This document shows positions 56,034-64,000 of a stretch of 64,000 nt of DNA, in pieces. The DNA is from Chroococcus sp. FPU101 (GTDB lineage Bacteria; Cyanobacteriota; Cyanobacteriia; Cyanobacteriales; Microcystaceae): positions 1-64,000 of the forward strand of contig NZ_BLJI01000008.1 in the NCBI RefSeq assembly GCF_017312365.1, in the 5' to 3' direction. A program made the translations under genes and the position numbers. The notes under the pieces are model-generated. The model was not told where the DNA came from. It worked only from the letters and a program-made list of their open reading frames with translations, and made no database searches. Positions within the stretch are counted from its first letter, which is position 1. Each line of letters opens with the position of its first letter.

Positions 56034-56768
56034 TTGGAAGCTCACAAAGAAAAAATCCTTGTAGTAGATGATGAAGCAAGCATCCGACGCATCCTAGAAA
56101 CTCGTCTTTCTATGATTGGCTATGATGTTGTAACGGCGGCTGATGGTGAGGAAGCCTTAGATACTTTCCGCGATACCAATCCCGATTTAGTCGTTCTCGA
56201 TGTCATGATGCCTAAACTAGATGGTTATGGAGTTTGTCAAGAACTTCGCAAGGAATCAGACATCCCAATTATTATGTTAACGGCTTTAGGTGATGTTGCG
56301 GATCGGATTACTGGACTCGAACTAGGTGCCGATGACTATGTAGTTAAACCCTTTTCGCCCAAAGAACTCGAAGCCCGTATTCGTTCGGTTTTGCGACGTG
56401 TGGATAAGAACGGCGCGCCAGGGATTCCTAGTTCTGGAGTGATTACGGTTGGATCGATTAAAATTGATACGAATAAAAGACAAGTTTATAAAGGAGATGA
56501 ACGCATCCGACTGACAGGGATGGAATTTAGTCTGTTAGAACTTTTAGTCAGTCGTTCGGGTGAACCGTTTTCGCGTTCCGAGATTTTACAAGAAGTTTGG
56601 GGCTATACTCCAGAACGTCATGTAGATACCCGTGTGGTTGATGTCCATATCTCTAGGCTTAGAGCTAAACTAGAAGACGATCCAAGTAATCCAGAATTGA
56701 TTATTACGGCTCGTGGAACAGGTTATCTTTTTCAACGCATCTTAGAACCAGGGGAAGAGAAAGATTAA
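56034..56768 (+). CDS. rpaB: OmpR-type response regulator RpaB
   Basis: The protein has a receiver domain (KILVVDDEASIRRILETRLSM; phospho-Asp in LVVLDVMMP; conserved Lys in VVKPFSPKE) and an OmpR/PhoB winged helix (RHVDTRVVDVHISRLRAKLED). It closely matches cyanobacterial RpaB, an essential regulator that binds HLR1 sites at photosystem and high-light genes. The family start (MEAHKEKILVV in form) points to the TTG at 56034, with AAGGAG 11 bases upstream. A GTG at 56022, in the same frame, would add four residues but overlaps that ribosome-binding site. psaE in this window is a likely target in general, though I did not find its HLR1 site. Confidence 0.93.
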   Translation: MEAHKEKILVVDDEASIRRILETRLSMIGYDVVTAADGEEALDTFRDTNPDLVVLDVMMPKLDGYGVCQELRKESDIPIIMLTALGDVADRITGLELGADDYVVKPFSPKELEARIRSVLRRVDKNGAPGIPSSGVITVGSIKIDTNKRQVYKGDERIRLTGMEFSLLELLVSRSGEPFSRSEILQEVWGYTPERHVDTRVVDVHISRLRAKLEDDPSNPELIITARGTGYLFQRILEPGEEKD

Positions 56769-56772
56769 TTTC

Positions 56773-57417
56773 ATGTCTCAAGGTGATCCAAATCGTATTA
56801 TCAGATTATTGCCCTTGTTTGCTGGTGGTTTGGGAGGTTTACTGTTACTGATTAATCGTTTCAGTACAGAACAGTTGTTACCCTCTCAAGCCCGTTCCGA
56901 TGTATTAGGGGTGATTTTAAGCGGTGTGTTGATTTTAATCGGCTTATTGTGGCGACAAATTCAGCCCCGTTCCCCTGATGCGGTTACTTTAGTCGGTGAG
57001 TCGGGCATGGAATTCGCCGAAAATCTACCTGAACCGATACAAACGGAACTCGCTTGGGCATCCCATATTTTATTAACGAATACGGTGACTAAAACCTTGG
57101 TGGTTTATTATCAAGGAAAAATTTTACTCAGACGCGGCATTTTAGCACCCAACAAAGATGTAAAGCCAGGTAAAATCCTACAAAGAGTCATGGAAACTCA
57201 AAAACCCGTTTATTTAGTGAATTTGAAACTCTATCCAGGAAGCATTGAATTTGATTATTTACCTGAAAACACACAAGGTGTAATTTGTCAACCTATTGGT
57301 CAAAAAGGTGTATTAATTTTGGGTGCCAATGCCCCGCGTAGCTATACCAAACAAGACGAAAACTGGATCGAAGCGATCGCAGATAAGTTAGCTGTGACAC
57401 TTGATGAGTTAAGCTAG
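56773..57417 (+). CDS. CCB2/CCB4-like cofactor assembly protein
   Basis: The 214-residue protein has two membrane helices near its N-terminus (LLPLFAGGLGGLLLLIN and VLGVILSGVLILIGLLW). A soluble domain follows (VTLVGESGMEFAENLP, LLTNTVTKTLVVYYQ, QGVICQPIGQKGVLIL). It fits the cofactor assembly of complex C subunit B (CCB2/CCB4) family, which in plastids attaches heme ci to cytochrome b6. It begins 4 bases after rpaB, the usual partner in cyanobacteria in my memory, so the two are an operon. Confidence 0.8.
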   Translation: MSQGDPNRIIRLLPLFAGGLGGLLLLINRFSTEQLLPSQARSDVLGVILSGVLILIGLLWRQIQPRSPDAVTLVGESGMEFAENLPEPIQTELAWASHILLTNTVTKTLVVYYQGKILLRRGILAPNKDVKPGKILQRVMETQKPVYLVNLKLYPGSIEFDYLPENTQGVICQPIGQKGVLILGANAPRSYTKQDENWIEAIADKLAVTLDELS

Positions 57418-57497
57418 AAAAAAGATTTTTGATGATTGATGAATTCAACATTAATATTAAGTTAAGTCATTAGCCGAACCCTAAAGCAATTAGTCCA

Positions 57498-58076
57498 ATG
57501 AACTTGGAGTTTGAACATCAAATCACCGATTTACAGTCTCATCATCTAACCCGTCACTGGCAACACGTCAACCCAGATGAATCCAGTTTTTATTATTTTG
57601 CCTATGGGTCTTGTATGTGTCCTGTAGACTTGAAACGAACGGTAGGAGAAAATGTCTATTCCTATGTCGTTGGTAAAGCTATCCTAAAAGGCTATCGACT
57701 CGGTTTTCATCGTCGTTCTTTGCATCGAGACTGTGGTGTATTAGATATTGTCAGCCAGCCTCATTCTAGCGTTGAAGGGGTATTATATCATCTTCCTTGG
57801 CGATTTAGCGATCGCTTAGATGAACGGGAAGAAGTGCCACGCAATGGCTATCGTCAGGAAATAATCGAAGTTTCTTGTCGTCATCAAGTTTATACGAATG
57901 TCCGTACCTACGTCGTCGTTGATAAACTCAAAGAAGAACTCGCCCCGAATGATTGGTATTTTAATGTAGTGATGCGAGGGGCGGTGACTTGTGGACTTTC
58001 AGAGGACTATTGCTGGCAATTATTCAATCATATGTATCGTTTGCAAGAGCAACAGTTAAAAGTAAACAAGCTATGA
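57498..58076 (+). CDS. Gamma-glutamylcyclotransferase-like protein
   Basis: The 192-residue protein has the GGCT-fold signature FYYFAYGSCMCPVDLK near residue 30, a barrel strand KGYRLGFHRRS, and DIVSQPHSSVEGVLYHLP. The likely catalytic Glu is in LDEREEVPRNGY. It is cytoplasmic. The family breaks down gamma-glutamyl compounds or glutathione, but the substrate here is not determined. It lies 38 bases before the thioesterase gene and may share its transcript. Confidence 0.85.
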   Translation: MNLEFEHQITDLQSHHLTRHWQHVNPDESSFYYFAYGSCMCPVDLKRTVGENVYSYVVGKAILKGYRLGFHRRSLHRDCGVLDIVSQPHSSVEGVLYHLPWRFSDRLDEREEVPRNGYRQEIIEVSCRHQVYTNVRTYVVVDKLKEELAPNDWYFNVVMRGAVTCGLSEDYCWQLFNHMYRLQEQQLKVNKL

Positions 58077-58114
58077 TAATTTGTGATTATCACCCATAAA
58101 TCCTCACTCTGCCT

Positions 58115-58594
58115 ATGTCTCCCGAACTTCCACCAACTAACGTTTTGGCCCTCGATGCTGGAATTGATGCTAGAACTGAAAAATGGTTTGAGTATCCGAT
58201 TAAAGTTTATCCCCATCATACCGACTATGCGGGTGTGGTCTGGCATGGGACTTATCTGACTTGGATGGAAGCAGCAAGAGTAGAATATTTAAACACCATC
58301 GGGATTAATTTTGCAGATTTAGTCAGCTTGGGTTGTGATTTACCAGTGGTTGATTTGTCAATTCGTTATCATCGTGCATTACGTTTAGGTGAAGAAGCAA
58401 TTCTTAAAGCCCGCATGGATGAGATTACAGGTGTTCGACTCAACTGGGATTATAAAATTCAGTCACCTGATGAGCAACAATTGTATATTACAGCAAGAGT
58501 AACCTTGGTTGCTATTGATCGAGAAAAGGGAAAAATTTTACGACAACTGCCACCATCGGTTAAAAATATTTTACTTAAGCTAGTGCGCTCATGA
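58115..58594 (+). CDS. Hotdog-fold acyl-CoA thioesterase
   Basis: The 159-residue protein has the 4-hydroxybenzoyl-CoA thioesterase/YbgC pattern. The catalytic Asp is in HHTDYAGVVWHGTYLTWMEAAR, and LPVVDLSIRYHRALRLGEEA follows. It should hydrolyse a small acyl-CoA in the cytoplasm. It is not an obvious match to the DHNA-CoA thioesterase of phylloquinone synthesis, whose motif differs in my memory. Its last 20 bases overlap the end of the convergent CARDB-subtilase gene. Confidence 0.87.
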   Translation: MSPELPPTNVLALDAGIDARTEKWFEYPIKVYPHHTDYAGVVWHGTYLTWMEAARVEYLNTIGINFADLVSLGCDLPVVDLSIRYHRALRLGEEAILKARMDEITGVRLNWDYKIQSPDEQQLYITARVTLVAIDREKGKILRQLPPSVKNILLKLVRS

Positions 58595-61043
58595 AACTAA
58601 GTTTAGTTAGGTTGATTTCGGCTGACTGACAATAACGAAGTTGAGTAGAATTAAAAGTTGATGAAACTTTTGGGAGTGCTGTATCTGCTACAACACGACT
58701 CATTTGAACAGTAGACGGTGCTAAATCTTTCATTAAAGTCGAATTTGTATCGCTTAAATTGGGTTGAGACAAACTTTTATTCAGTAAAATATTGTTCCCT
58801 GATGTTGAGGTTAAGACCTGACGAATTTGGCTATCGGTTAAGCTATTATTAGCACTGAGTAATAAAGCAACAACACCCGATACTTGAGACGCAGCCATCG
58901 AGGTTCCACTTTGAGAACTATATCGATTATTAGGGAAAGTTGCATAGATTCCCGTACCAGGTGCCGTTAAATAAGCCATGTTTGCATTATTTCCTGCTTT
59001 ATTTGACCAAGATGCTATTCTTCTAGATTTATCGACACTTCCGACTGCTAGTCCCCAATTTAAGGCATATGCAGCAGGATATTGTGGGGTGGTTCCTCCA
59101 GAATTTCCCGCCGCCATCACAACGACTGCACCTTCATTACTAGCATACTTGATCGCGTTTTGTAGTTCATTAGTACCAAAAAAGCCACCTAAACTAACAT
59201 TAATCACTTTTGCACCATTATTTACAGCATAACGAATACCATTAGCCACTGATGACCAGTTTCCTACCCCTCTATCATCTAACACTTTAACGGGCATAAT
59301 TTTAGAGTTATAAGCAACACCTGTCACACCAATGTTATTTCTAACTCCAGCAATGGTACCCGCGATATGTGTACCATGACCTCTAATATCTAAAGTCTTG
59401 TTGTTATTTTGAATAAAGTTCCAACCATAAACATCATCTACATAACCGTTACCATCATCATCAACGCCATTATTAGCAATTTCGTTTTGATTACTCCAGA
59501 TATTAGCACTTAAATCAAGATGATTGCGGTCAACGCCAGTATCTAATACTGCAACAGTGATATTTTGTCCAGTATAACCATGGTTCCACACCGCAGGAAC
59601 ATTCATTAAATCGCTATCCCATTCATTTCTGCCTAAGTTTGGCACACTCGGAATAGCATTGACTCCTAAAACTTTGGCTAATGCTGCTGAAGCGTTGATT
59701 AAACCGTATCCTGACGAACTATAAACATTATTAGAGTTAGTAATGGTAATCGTTTGATAAGCAATGTTGTTTGTTTCATTACTTTCAATAACACAATTAT
59801 TACCATCACTTACCGCAAATAAATAATAGACTCCTGCGCTTAATGTATTGCTGAGTTGTAGTGATACCGACTCAATAATATTGGTCGATGATTGAAGCTG
59901 ATTGACATCTTCTGAGTTTAAATAAATATCAGAGTTATCTAAGGTCGTATCATTAGAAAGATAGAATTTAGTAGTGTTTGCACCAGCTTGATTATTGCCA
60001 AGGTTAGTTAAAGTGTAGTTGACGTTAAGTTGAGTATTAATAACAGCCGTAGTCGGTAACGATAAAGTTGTAATTGATAAATCTGGTTGCGGGGCGTTCG
60101 TTAGTTCTATGGTTTTATAAAACAAATTATTATTTTCATTGCTTTCTGCTACTGCCCCAAGACTGTCGGCTTGTGCTATTAGATAATAAGTTCCAATATT
60201 GAGTGTATTATTTAAGTATACTGAAGCCGATTCGGTTCTTGTGATGCCCGCTTCTACTGTAGTAATATAATCTGTCGTTAAACAAAGATCAGAACTATCT
60301 AAAGTGGCATTATTAGACAGATAAAATGTAGTGAGGCTAGTGGCTGCTTTACTATTGCCTAGATTAGAAACAGTGTAGCTGAAATCGAGTTGAGTTGCGC
60401 TCGTCTGTTGTGCGGGAACTGACACAGATTGAATGACTAAATCAGGTTGTGACACGGGGTTGAGTTGCAGAATTCGAGAGGTAATATTATTAGTTTCGTT
60501 GGTTTCAGTTGCAAAATTAAATCCATCTGCTTGAGCCAATAAATAATATGTTCCAGGATTAATATTATTATTAAAATAAACTGAAGCTGATTCACTTCTA
60601 CTCATTGTTGCACCTAATGGCGAAACAGCATCAAAATTTAGATAAGAATCACTACTGTCTAAAAATATATCTCTAGACAGATAAAATTTAGTAACGTTAA
60701 TTCCAGCTAAAGCGTTACCTCTGTTGGTTATAGTATAGGAAAAATTTAGAGACTGCCCTACGTTTGCAGATATTCCCCCTGATATATTGTCAATAGTTAA
60801 ATCGGGTAATAAATTACTAATTGTACTGGCATAAGCGATGCCTGTAATCGGATCATGAAGATCCTGTGGTCTATCTTCAATTTGTTTTAACTCAGTAATT
60901 GGCTCTAAGTCGAGTTGCGTAGAATTATTTAAAGTTAAAGAGTAGTCTCCGTGAAATGGCGGATTAATCACCCTATTTTGTTCACTAAAATATAAAGAAT
61001 TCCCAGAAATCTCGGTTGTATTTTCAAGATATTCAGTAAACAT
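58575..61043 (-). CDS. Subtilisin-like (S8) peptidase with three N-terminal CARDB repeats
   Basis: The 822-residue protein has an unusual order. A short N-terminal segment (VINPPFHGDYSLTLNN) is followed by three CARDB beta-repeats of about 115 residues. Each carries LNFSYTITNRGN or similar, TKFYLSxDxxLDxSD, GTYYLLAQAD and ETNETNN. The peptidase comes last, with Asp in VAVLDTGVDRNHLDL, His in RGHGTHIAGTIAG, Asn in VVMAAGNSGG and Ser in GTSMAASQVSGVVALL. All four key residues are present, so it should be active. There is no Sec signal peptide, so if it is secreted it probably uses type I export. A calcium site may lie in DDDGNGYVDDVYGW. The gene overlaps the thioesterase gene by 20 bases. Confidence 0.9.
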   Translation of the reverse strand: MFTEYLENTTEISGNSLYFSEQNRVINPPFHGDYSLTLNNSTQLDLEPITELKQIEDRPQDLHDPITGIAYASTISNLLPDLTIDNISGGISANVGQSLNFSYTITNRGNALAGINVTKFYLSRDIFLDSSDSYLNFDAVSPLGATMSRSESASVYFNNNINPGTYYLLAQADGFNFATETNETNNITSRILQLNPVSQPDLVIQSVSVPAQQTSATQLDFSYTVSNLGNSKAATSLTTFYLSNNATLDSSDLCLTTDYITTVEAGITRTESASVYLNNTLNIGTYYLIAQADSLGAVAESNENNNLFYKTIELTNAPQPDLSITTLSLPTTAVINTQLNVNYTLTNLGNNQAGANTTKFYLSNDTTLDNSDIYLNSEDVNQLQSSTNIIESVSLQLSNTLSAGVYYLFAVSDGNNCVIESNETNNIAYQTITITNSNNVYSSSGYGLINASAALAKVLGVNAIPSVPNLGRNEWDSDLMNVPAVWNHGYTGQNITVAVLDTGVDRNHLDLSANIWSNQNEIANNGVDDDGNGYVDDVYGWNFIQNNNKTLDIRGHGTHIAGTIAGVRNNIGVTGVAYNSKIMPVKVLDDRGVGNWSSVANGIRYAVNNGAKVINVSLGGFFGTNELQNAIKYASNEGAVVVMAAGNSGGTTPQYPAAYALNWGLAVGSVDKSRRIASWSNKAGNNANMAYLTAPGTGIYATFPNNRYSSQSGTSMAASQVSGVVALLLSANNSLTDSQIRQVLTSTSGNNILLNKSLSQPNLSDTNSTLMKDLAPSTVQMSRVVADTALPKVSSTFNSTQLRYCQSAEINLTKLSFMSALA

Positions 61044-61390
61044 AACTATCGTTCCCCAATAACTCTATTCTTTTTATATGTTATCTTTCTCACCAGAGAA
61101 TAGACTACTGTAATTTAACGTATTTATTTTTATTAAGCTTATTTTAAAACTCTAAAAATTGTTTAAAACTTTATATTTTCTGTTTCTAAAATACTTATTT
61201 GACAAACAATAAAAGTCACAATTAATACAGAGAAAGCTTTTTGAAACTTTACATTTTTAATACAAATTCTCTCCGTAAAATTACTGACTCGTGAGGAGGA
61301 TCACAGGTCAAGACCATTTACGATCGCTAATTAAGCGTCAAAAAAAGCACGACTAATTTCAATCGTGCTACAAAGAATTAAATTTTTAGA
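61044..61390. other. AT-rich intergenic region upstream of the CARDB-subtilase
   Basis: About 350 bases lie between two minus-strand genes. The left part is very AT-rich and should hold the subtilase promoter. The right end carries the terminator of the next gene, listed separately. No ORF or RNA gene is supported. Confidence 0.4.
61340..61369 (-). terminator. Rho-independent terminator of the small conserved gene
   Basis: AGCACGA at 61346-61352 pairs with TCGTGCT at 61363-61369. On the minus strand the stem is followed by seven T. It lies about 20 bases past the stop of the gene at 61391-61675. Confidence 0.85.
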
Positions 61391-61675
61391 TTACTTTTTG
61401 ATTTCTTTAGCCATTTTGCGGAAGATGTCCATATTGGTATCAACAGAACGGCTACTTTTAACACTCGAAGAAGTTGTCGAATTCGCGCCATTATTATTAA
61501 CGCTTGATGGGGTCGGTTTTTTCTTCATCGATTTACGGATATACTCAGGGTTCCCTAGACTTTTAGCATCATCATCACTTAGATAATAAGCATCTTTGTT
61601 TTGAGATTGGTCATCCGTTGAGTTTGGTTCGTCTACATATTTCGTTTTATTACCAAATAATCCAAAAAATCCCAT
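61391..61675 (-). CDS. Small conserved cyanobacterial protein of unknown function
   Basis: The 94-residue protein starts MGFFGLFGNKTKYVDEP; an upstream ATG two codons earlier is also possible. It is hydrophilic, with a central AYYLSDDDAKSLGNPEYIRKS motif, a Ser/Asn-rich linker, and a charged C-terminal helix (NMDIFRKMAKEIKK). Proteins with this amphipathic MGFF-start and a LxxDDAKxLGxxxYxR motif are widespread in cyanobacteria in my memory, but no function is known to me. A clear terminator follows. Confidence 0.72.
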   Translation of the reverse strand: MGFFGLFGNKTKYVDEPNSTDDQSQNKDAYYLSDDDAKSLGNPEYIRKSMKKKPTPSSVNNNGANSTTSSSVKSSRSVDTNMDIFRKMAKEIKK

Positions 61676-61764
61676 GATCAAACGTCCTAGCTAAATCGAG
61701 TAAAAGATAAGATAATCTCATATTAAATTTTATCAAAATTTATCAGAAAAGGTGGCTAACCATG

Positions 61765-62499
61765 CTAAACGATTATTGAAGCTTGAGCGAGTGTATCATA
61801 GTCTAGAGTACAAAGCTGTTGTAGAGGTTGTTCAATCAATCCTTTTCCGCGTAAAAAGCCAGTATTTGCACCAGGACACAAGTAGGACAAGGAAGAAGAC
61901 GAAAACCGATCGCTAATTATTGTTACATTTCTTAACTGTCTGGGCCAATGAAAGGTTTTAGCGGTTCTCAGTGGCATTGGTAGACCCTGTTGATTCGGTA
62001 GCAGATGTCGTCCTGTAAACAAAACACCATCATGTTTTCCCCAGTATAAACAAGCTGAACCGGGAGAATGACCCGATGTCCAGAAACCATAACAATCAGG
62101 GGTTAACATGACTTCTTCTCGAAAAAGAGTGACTGGGATATCGGGTAATAAATAGGCTTCTTGTTCTTGAACCAAAATCTCGCAGTTTAATACAGATTGG
62201 AGAGATTTAACCGATTTTCCGTGATTACCGCGATGAGTTAGAAACCACCAACGAACCCCCATCTCTTGTAAAAAACCTTGATTGACTGGATCTGGGGCAG
62301 GAGAATCCAGCAAGATGTTGCCGCCATTTTCTACAATAAGATAAGAAGTACCGCCCAGTGTTTCTCGGTTTGGAGAAAAAGCGAATAATCCGTCCAAAAG
62401 TTGTCGTGGTTTTTTCTCTAACCTAGACGACGGGGCAGAAATTTCAGACAATAGAGGAGACGCATCATTTGATGGATGCTGATCTAAATTAGATGACAT
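61765..62499 (-). CDS. MBL-fold protein with a degenerate metal-binding motif
   Basis: The 244-residue protein follows the metallo-beta-lactamase fold (TSYLIVENGGNILLDSPAPD; FWTSGHSPGSACLYW; GVLFTGRHLLPNQQG). The main metal motif HxHxDH reads HRGNHG at residues 89-94, so most of the expected ligands are missing. The second-site His in SGHSPG is kept. It may have lost hydrolase activity or bind metal in another way. The first 30 residues look disordered. It diverges from the site-2 protease gene. The function is unknown. Confidence 0.78.
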   Translation of the reverse strand: MSSNLDQHPSNDASPLLSEISAPSSRLEKKPRQLLDGLFAFSPNRETLGGTSYLIVENGGNILLDSPAPDPVNQGFLQEMGVRWWFLTHRGNHGKSVKSLQSVLNCEILVQEQEAYLLPDIPVTLFREEVMLTPDCYGFWTSGHSPGSACLYWGKHDGVLFTGRHLLPNQQGLPMPLRTAKTFHWPRQLRNVTIISDRFSSSSLSYLCPGANTGFLRGKGLIEQPLQQLCTLDYDTLAQASIIV

Positions 62500-62648
62500 A
62501 ACGGGTTTAAGAAATCGCAGTAAAAATGTATTTTGTAGGGAAGAAAAAACAATTTATGCTCAAAAGCAATTAATGATCATTAAAGATAATAGTAGTGCAA
62601 GCATTTGTTTAATTTTAAAAACATATTGATTGATTTAGGCTAATATTT

Positions 62649-64000
62649 ATGGAAATTTGGTTGCTCCTAGCCGTATTAGGAATCTTCACATACATTATTC
62701 TCAAGCGTAGTGTCGCTAATATGACTAAAACACCGCTTGGATTGATTTGGTTAGTCATGATGACACCTGCCATTATTTGGAGTGTCTGGTGGCTTGTGTA
62801 TGGCGAGGATCAACCGATTCCGCCTCTTCTATTGATTGGGCCTTTTGTGTTGTGTCCTCTCCTCTATTGGTGGTTAATTTCAATCGGACGACCCCAAAAA
62901 GAGAAAAGTCAAAGCCAGCAAGTGCCTTTACAAGCTTCCCTATCTGACAATAACATTAATCTTGAATCTGAGACGAATCAATTATCTGAAGATTCTGCTA
63001 AGGTACGTCCCATTACCCCTTCAGAAGAAAAAGTATTACGCGATTGTTTTCCTTGGGGAATTTATTATCTACAACAGATTGATTATCGTCCTCAAGCTAT
63101 CCTCTGTCGGGGCAAATTACGCGCTGTTCCTGAAGATGCCTACAATACGGTGAAAGTTAATGTAGAAAAAGAATTTGGGGATCGCTTTTTAGTACTTTTC
63201 CAAGAAAGTTTACAAGGACAGCCTTTCTTTGCCCTTGTGACAAATCCCTGGGCTAAAAACGAAAATCAAAACGACGCGAAGAGTGAAAAATTAACTCGTC
63301 CTGGTTTAGCCTTAGCTTTACTCATAATTACTCTGTTTACCACAACTGTCATGGGGGCTGAACTGAGTGGCGTAACCTCCGAACAGTTAGAGGGTGATCT
63401 TAGCTTACTATTACAAGGACTACCATACAGTCTCGGTATTATTACAGTTTTAGGAATACACGAATTAAGTCATTATCTCACGGCAGTTCGTTACAAAATT
63501 CGAGTAACATTACCTTATTTTATTCCGATTCCCTTTTTCCTAGGGACATTTGGGGCGTTTATCAGTATGCGTTCCCCTGTGCCTAATCGCAAGGCTTTAT
63601 TTGATGTGGCTATTGCGGGGCCTTGGGGTGGAGTCATTGCGACGATTCCGCTTTTGTTCTGGGGATTATCTCTATCTGAAACCGTCCCTATTGATCCAAA
63701 AGTATCTAGTCTTCTCAATTTTGAATCCTTAAATCCTCGTTTTTCTTGTTTACTTGCGGTCATTGCTAAATTTGCTCTTGGTAGTAACTTAGAAGCGGGA
63801 CAAGCGATTCATTTACATCCTTTGGCGGTTGCTGGCTATGTGGGCTTAATTGTTACTGCTTTAAACTTGATGCCTGTCGGACAACTTGACGGGGGTCATA
63901 TGATTCATGCCATGTTCGGTCAAAAAACAGCGATCGTCATTGGTCAATTAACTCGTATTTTAATGATCTGTTTGGCTGTTATTCAACCTGAGTTTTTACT
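62649..64000 (+). CDS. Site-2 protease family (M50) membrane metalloprotease, partial at the window end
   Basis: An ATG at 62649 opens a frame with no stop before 64000, giving 450 residues. The N-terminus has two or three membrane helices (IWLLLAVLGIFTYIILK) and a soluble region with KVRPITPSEEKVLRDCFPWG. The protease core has the zinc motif HELSH (GIHELSHYLTAVRY), the conserved loop FIPIPFFLGTFGAFISMRSP, and the second motif NLMPVGQLDGGHMIH. It resembles the cyanobacterial/plastid EGY group of site-2 proteases, which cleave membrane-bound regulators. The C-terminus lies outside the window. Confidence 0.92.
   Translation, partial: MEIWLLLAVLGIFTYIILKRSVANMTKTPLGLIWLVMMTPAIIWSVWWLVYGEDQPIPPLLLIGPFVLCPLLYWWLISIGRPQKEKSQSQQVPLQASLSDNNINLESETNQLSEDSAKVRPITPSEEKVLRDCFPWGIYYLQQIDYRPQAILCRGKLRAVPEDAYNTVKVNVEKEFGDRFLVLFQESLQGQPFFALVTNPWAKNENQNDAKSEKLTRPGLALALLIITLFTTTVMGAELSGVTSEQLEGDLSLLLQGLPYSLGIITVLGIHELSHYLTAVRYKIRVTLPYFIPIPFFLGTFGAFISMRSPVPNRKALFDVAIAGPWGGVIATIPLLFWGLSLSETVPIDPKVSSLLNFESLNPRFSCLLAVIAKFALGSNLEAGQAIHLHPLAVAGYVGLIVTALNLMPVGQLDGGHMIHAMFGQKTAIVIGQLTRILMICLAVIQPEFL

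Overview
The window is an AT-rich stretch of a cyanobacterial chromosome. Evidence for this is the photosystem I subunit gene psaE, the NDH-1 genes ndhD and ndhB, the response-regulator gene rpaB followed by a CCB2/CCB4-like gene, a helical carotenoid protein, a PatD-family gene, several cyanobacteria-specific DUF families (DUF928, DUF1822, DUF3685), and many HIP1 octamers (GCGATCGC) inside housekeeping genes. The gene set would suit a unicellular or colonial Chroococcales-like organism, but I cannot name a genus from sequence alone.

Layout. 1-1340: the end of an IS630-type insertion sequence cuts off the C-terminus of a phage-type integrase that lies beside the 3' end of a tRNA-Pro(CGG) gene, which looks like the edge of a tRNA-targeted integrative element. 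1384-5954: a (p)ppGpp synthetase/hydrolase diverges from a patD-like gene and a two-domain peptide-type ABC ATPase. 6041-12359: genes for a polar amino-acid ABC importer (natF, natG, natH) are split by a HaeII-type restriction-modification pair whose nuclease gene has an in-frame TGA stop. 12453-14630: a FurC/PerR-like repressor and a receiver-DUF3685 protein. 14879-22767: a two-domain histidine phosphatase, then a compact four-gene operon (sigma factor, DUF1822, CHAT-CHASE2, DUF928), then an SGNH hydrolase. 22911-31326: mostly housekeeping genes (LMW phosphatase, SDR, psaE with a long tail, a lipoprotein, ndhD, rtcB, a rhomboid, purF). 31438-35537: a large secreted-type subtilase broken by a one-base frameshift. 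35534-45071: uvrA, a thioredoxin-domain protein, topA and ndhB. 45183-49578: a second restriction-modification locus, made of a C5-methyltransferase fused to a putative nuclease and a Dnd-associated-type methyltransferase with a duplicated flanking domain. 49541-58594: ribE, a bifunctional nuclease, an aldo/keto reductase, a helical carotenoid protein, a methyltransferase, radA, rpaB, a CCB-like gene, a gamma-glutamylcyclotransferase-like gene and a thioesterase. 58575-64000: a CARDB-subtilase, a small conserved protein, a degenerate MBL-fold protein and a partial site-2 protease.

How the parts work together. The nat genes supply the binding protein and both permeases of one importer, with the ATPase encoded elsewhere. 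The sigma/DUF1822/CHAT-CHASE2/DUF928 genes overlap or nearly touch and are probably translated together. They look like a membrane sensor, a caspase-like protease, a sigma factor and an exported protein acting in one pathway, and they are my main candidate for an undescribed system. The two restriction-modification loci contain no HIP1 site that I could see and sit between old chromosomal genes, which suggests acquisition by transfer. Several genes are broken: the integrase (IS insertion), the HaeII-type nuclease (nonsense), the subtilase (frameshift), and the 5' end of the SDR gene (poly-C tract). All calls were made by reading the sequence and from memory of protein families; no database search was run.
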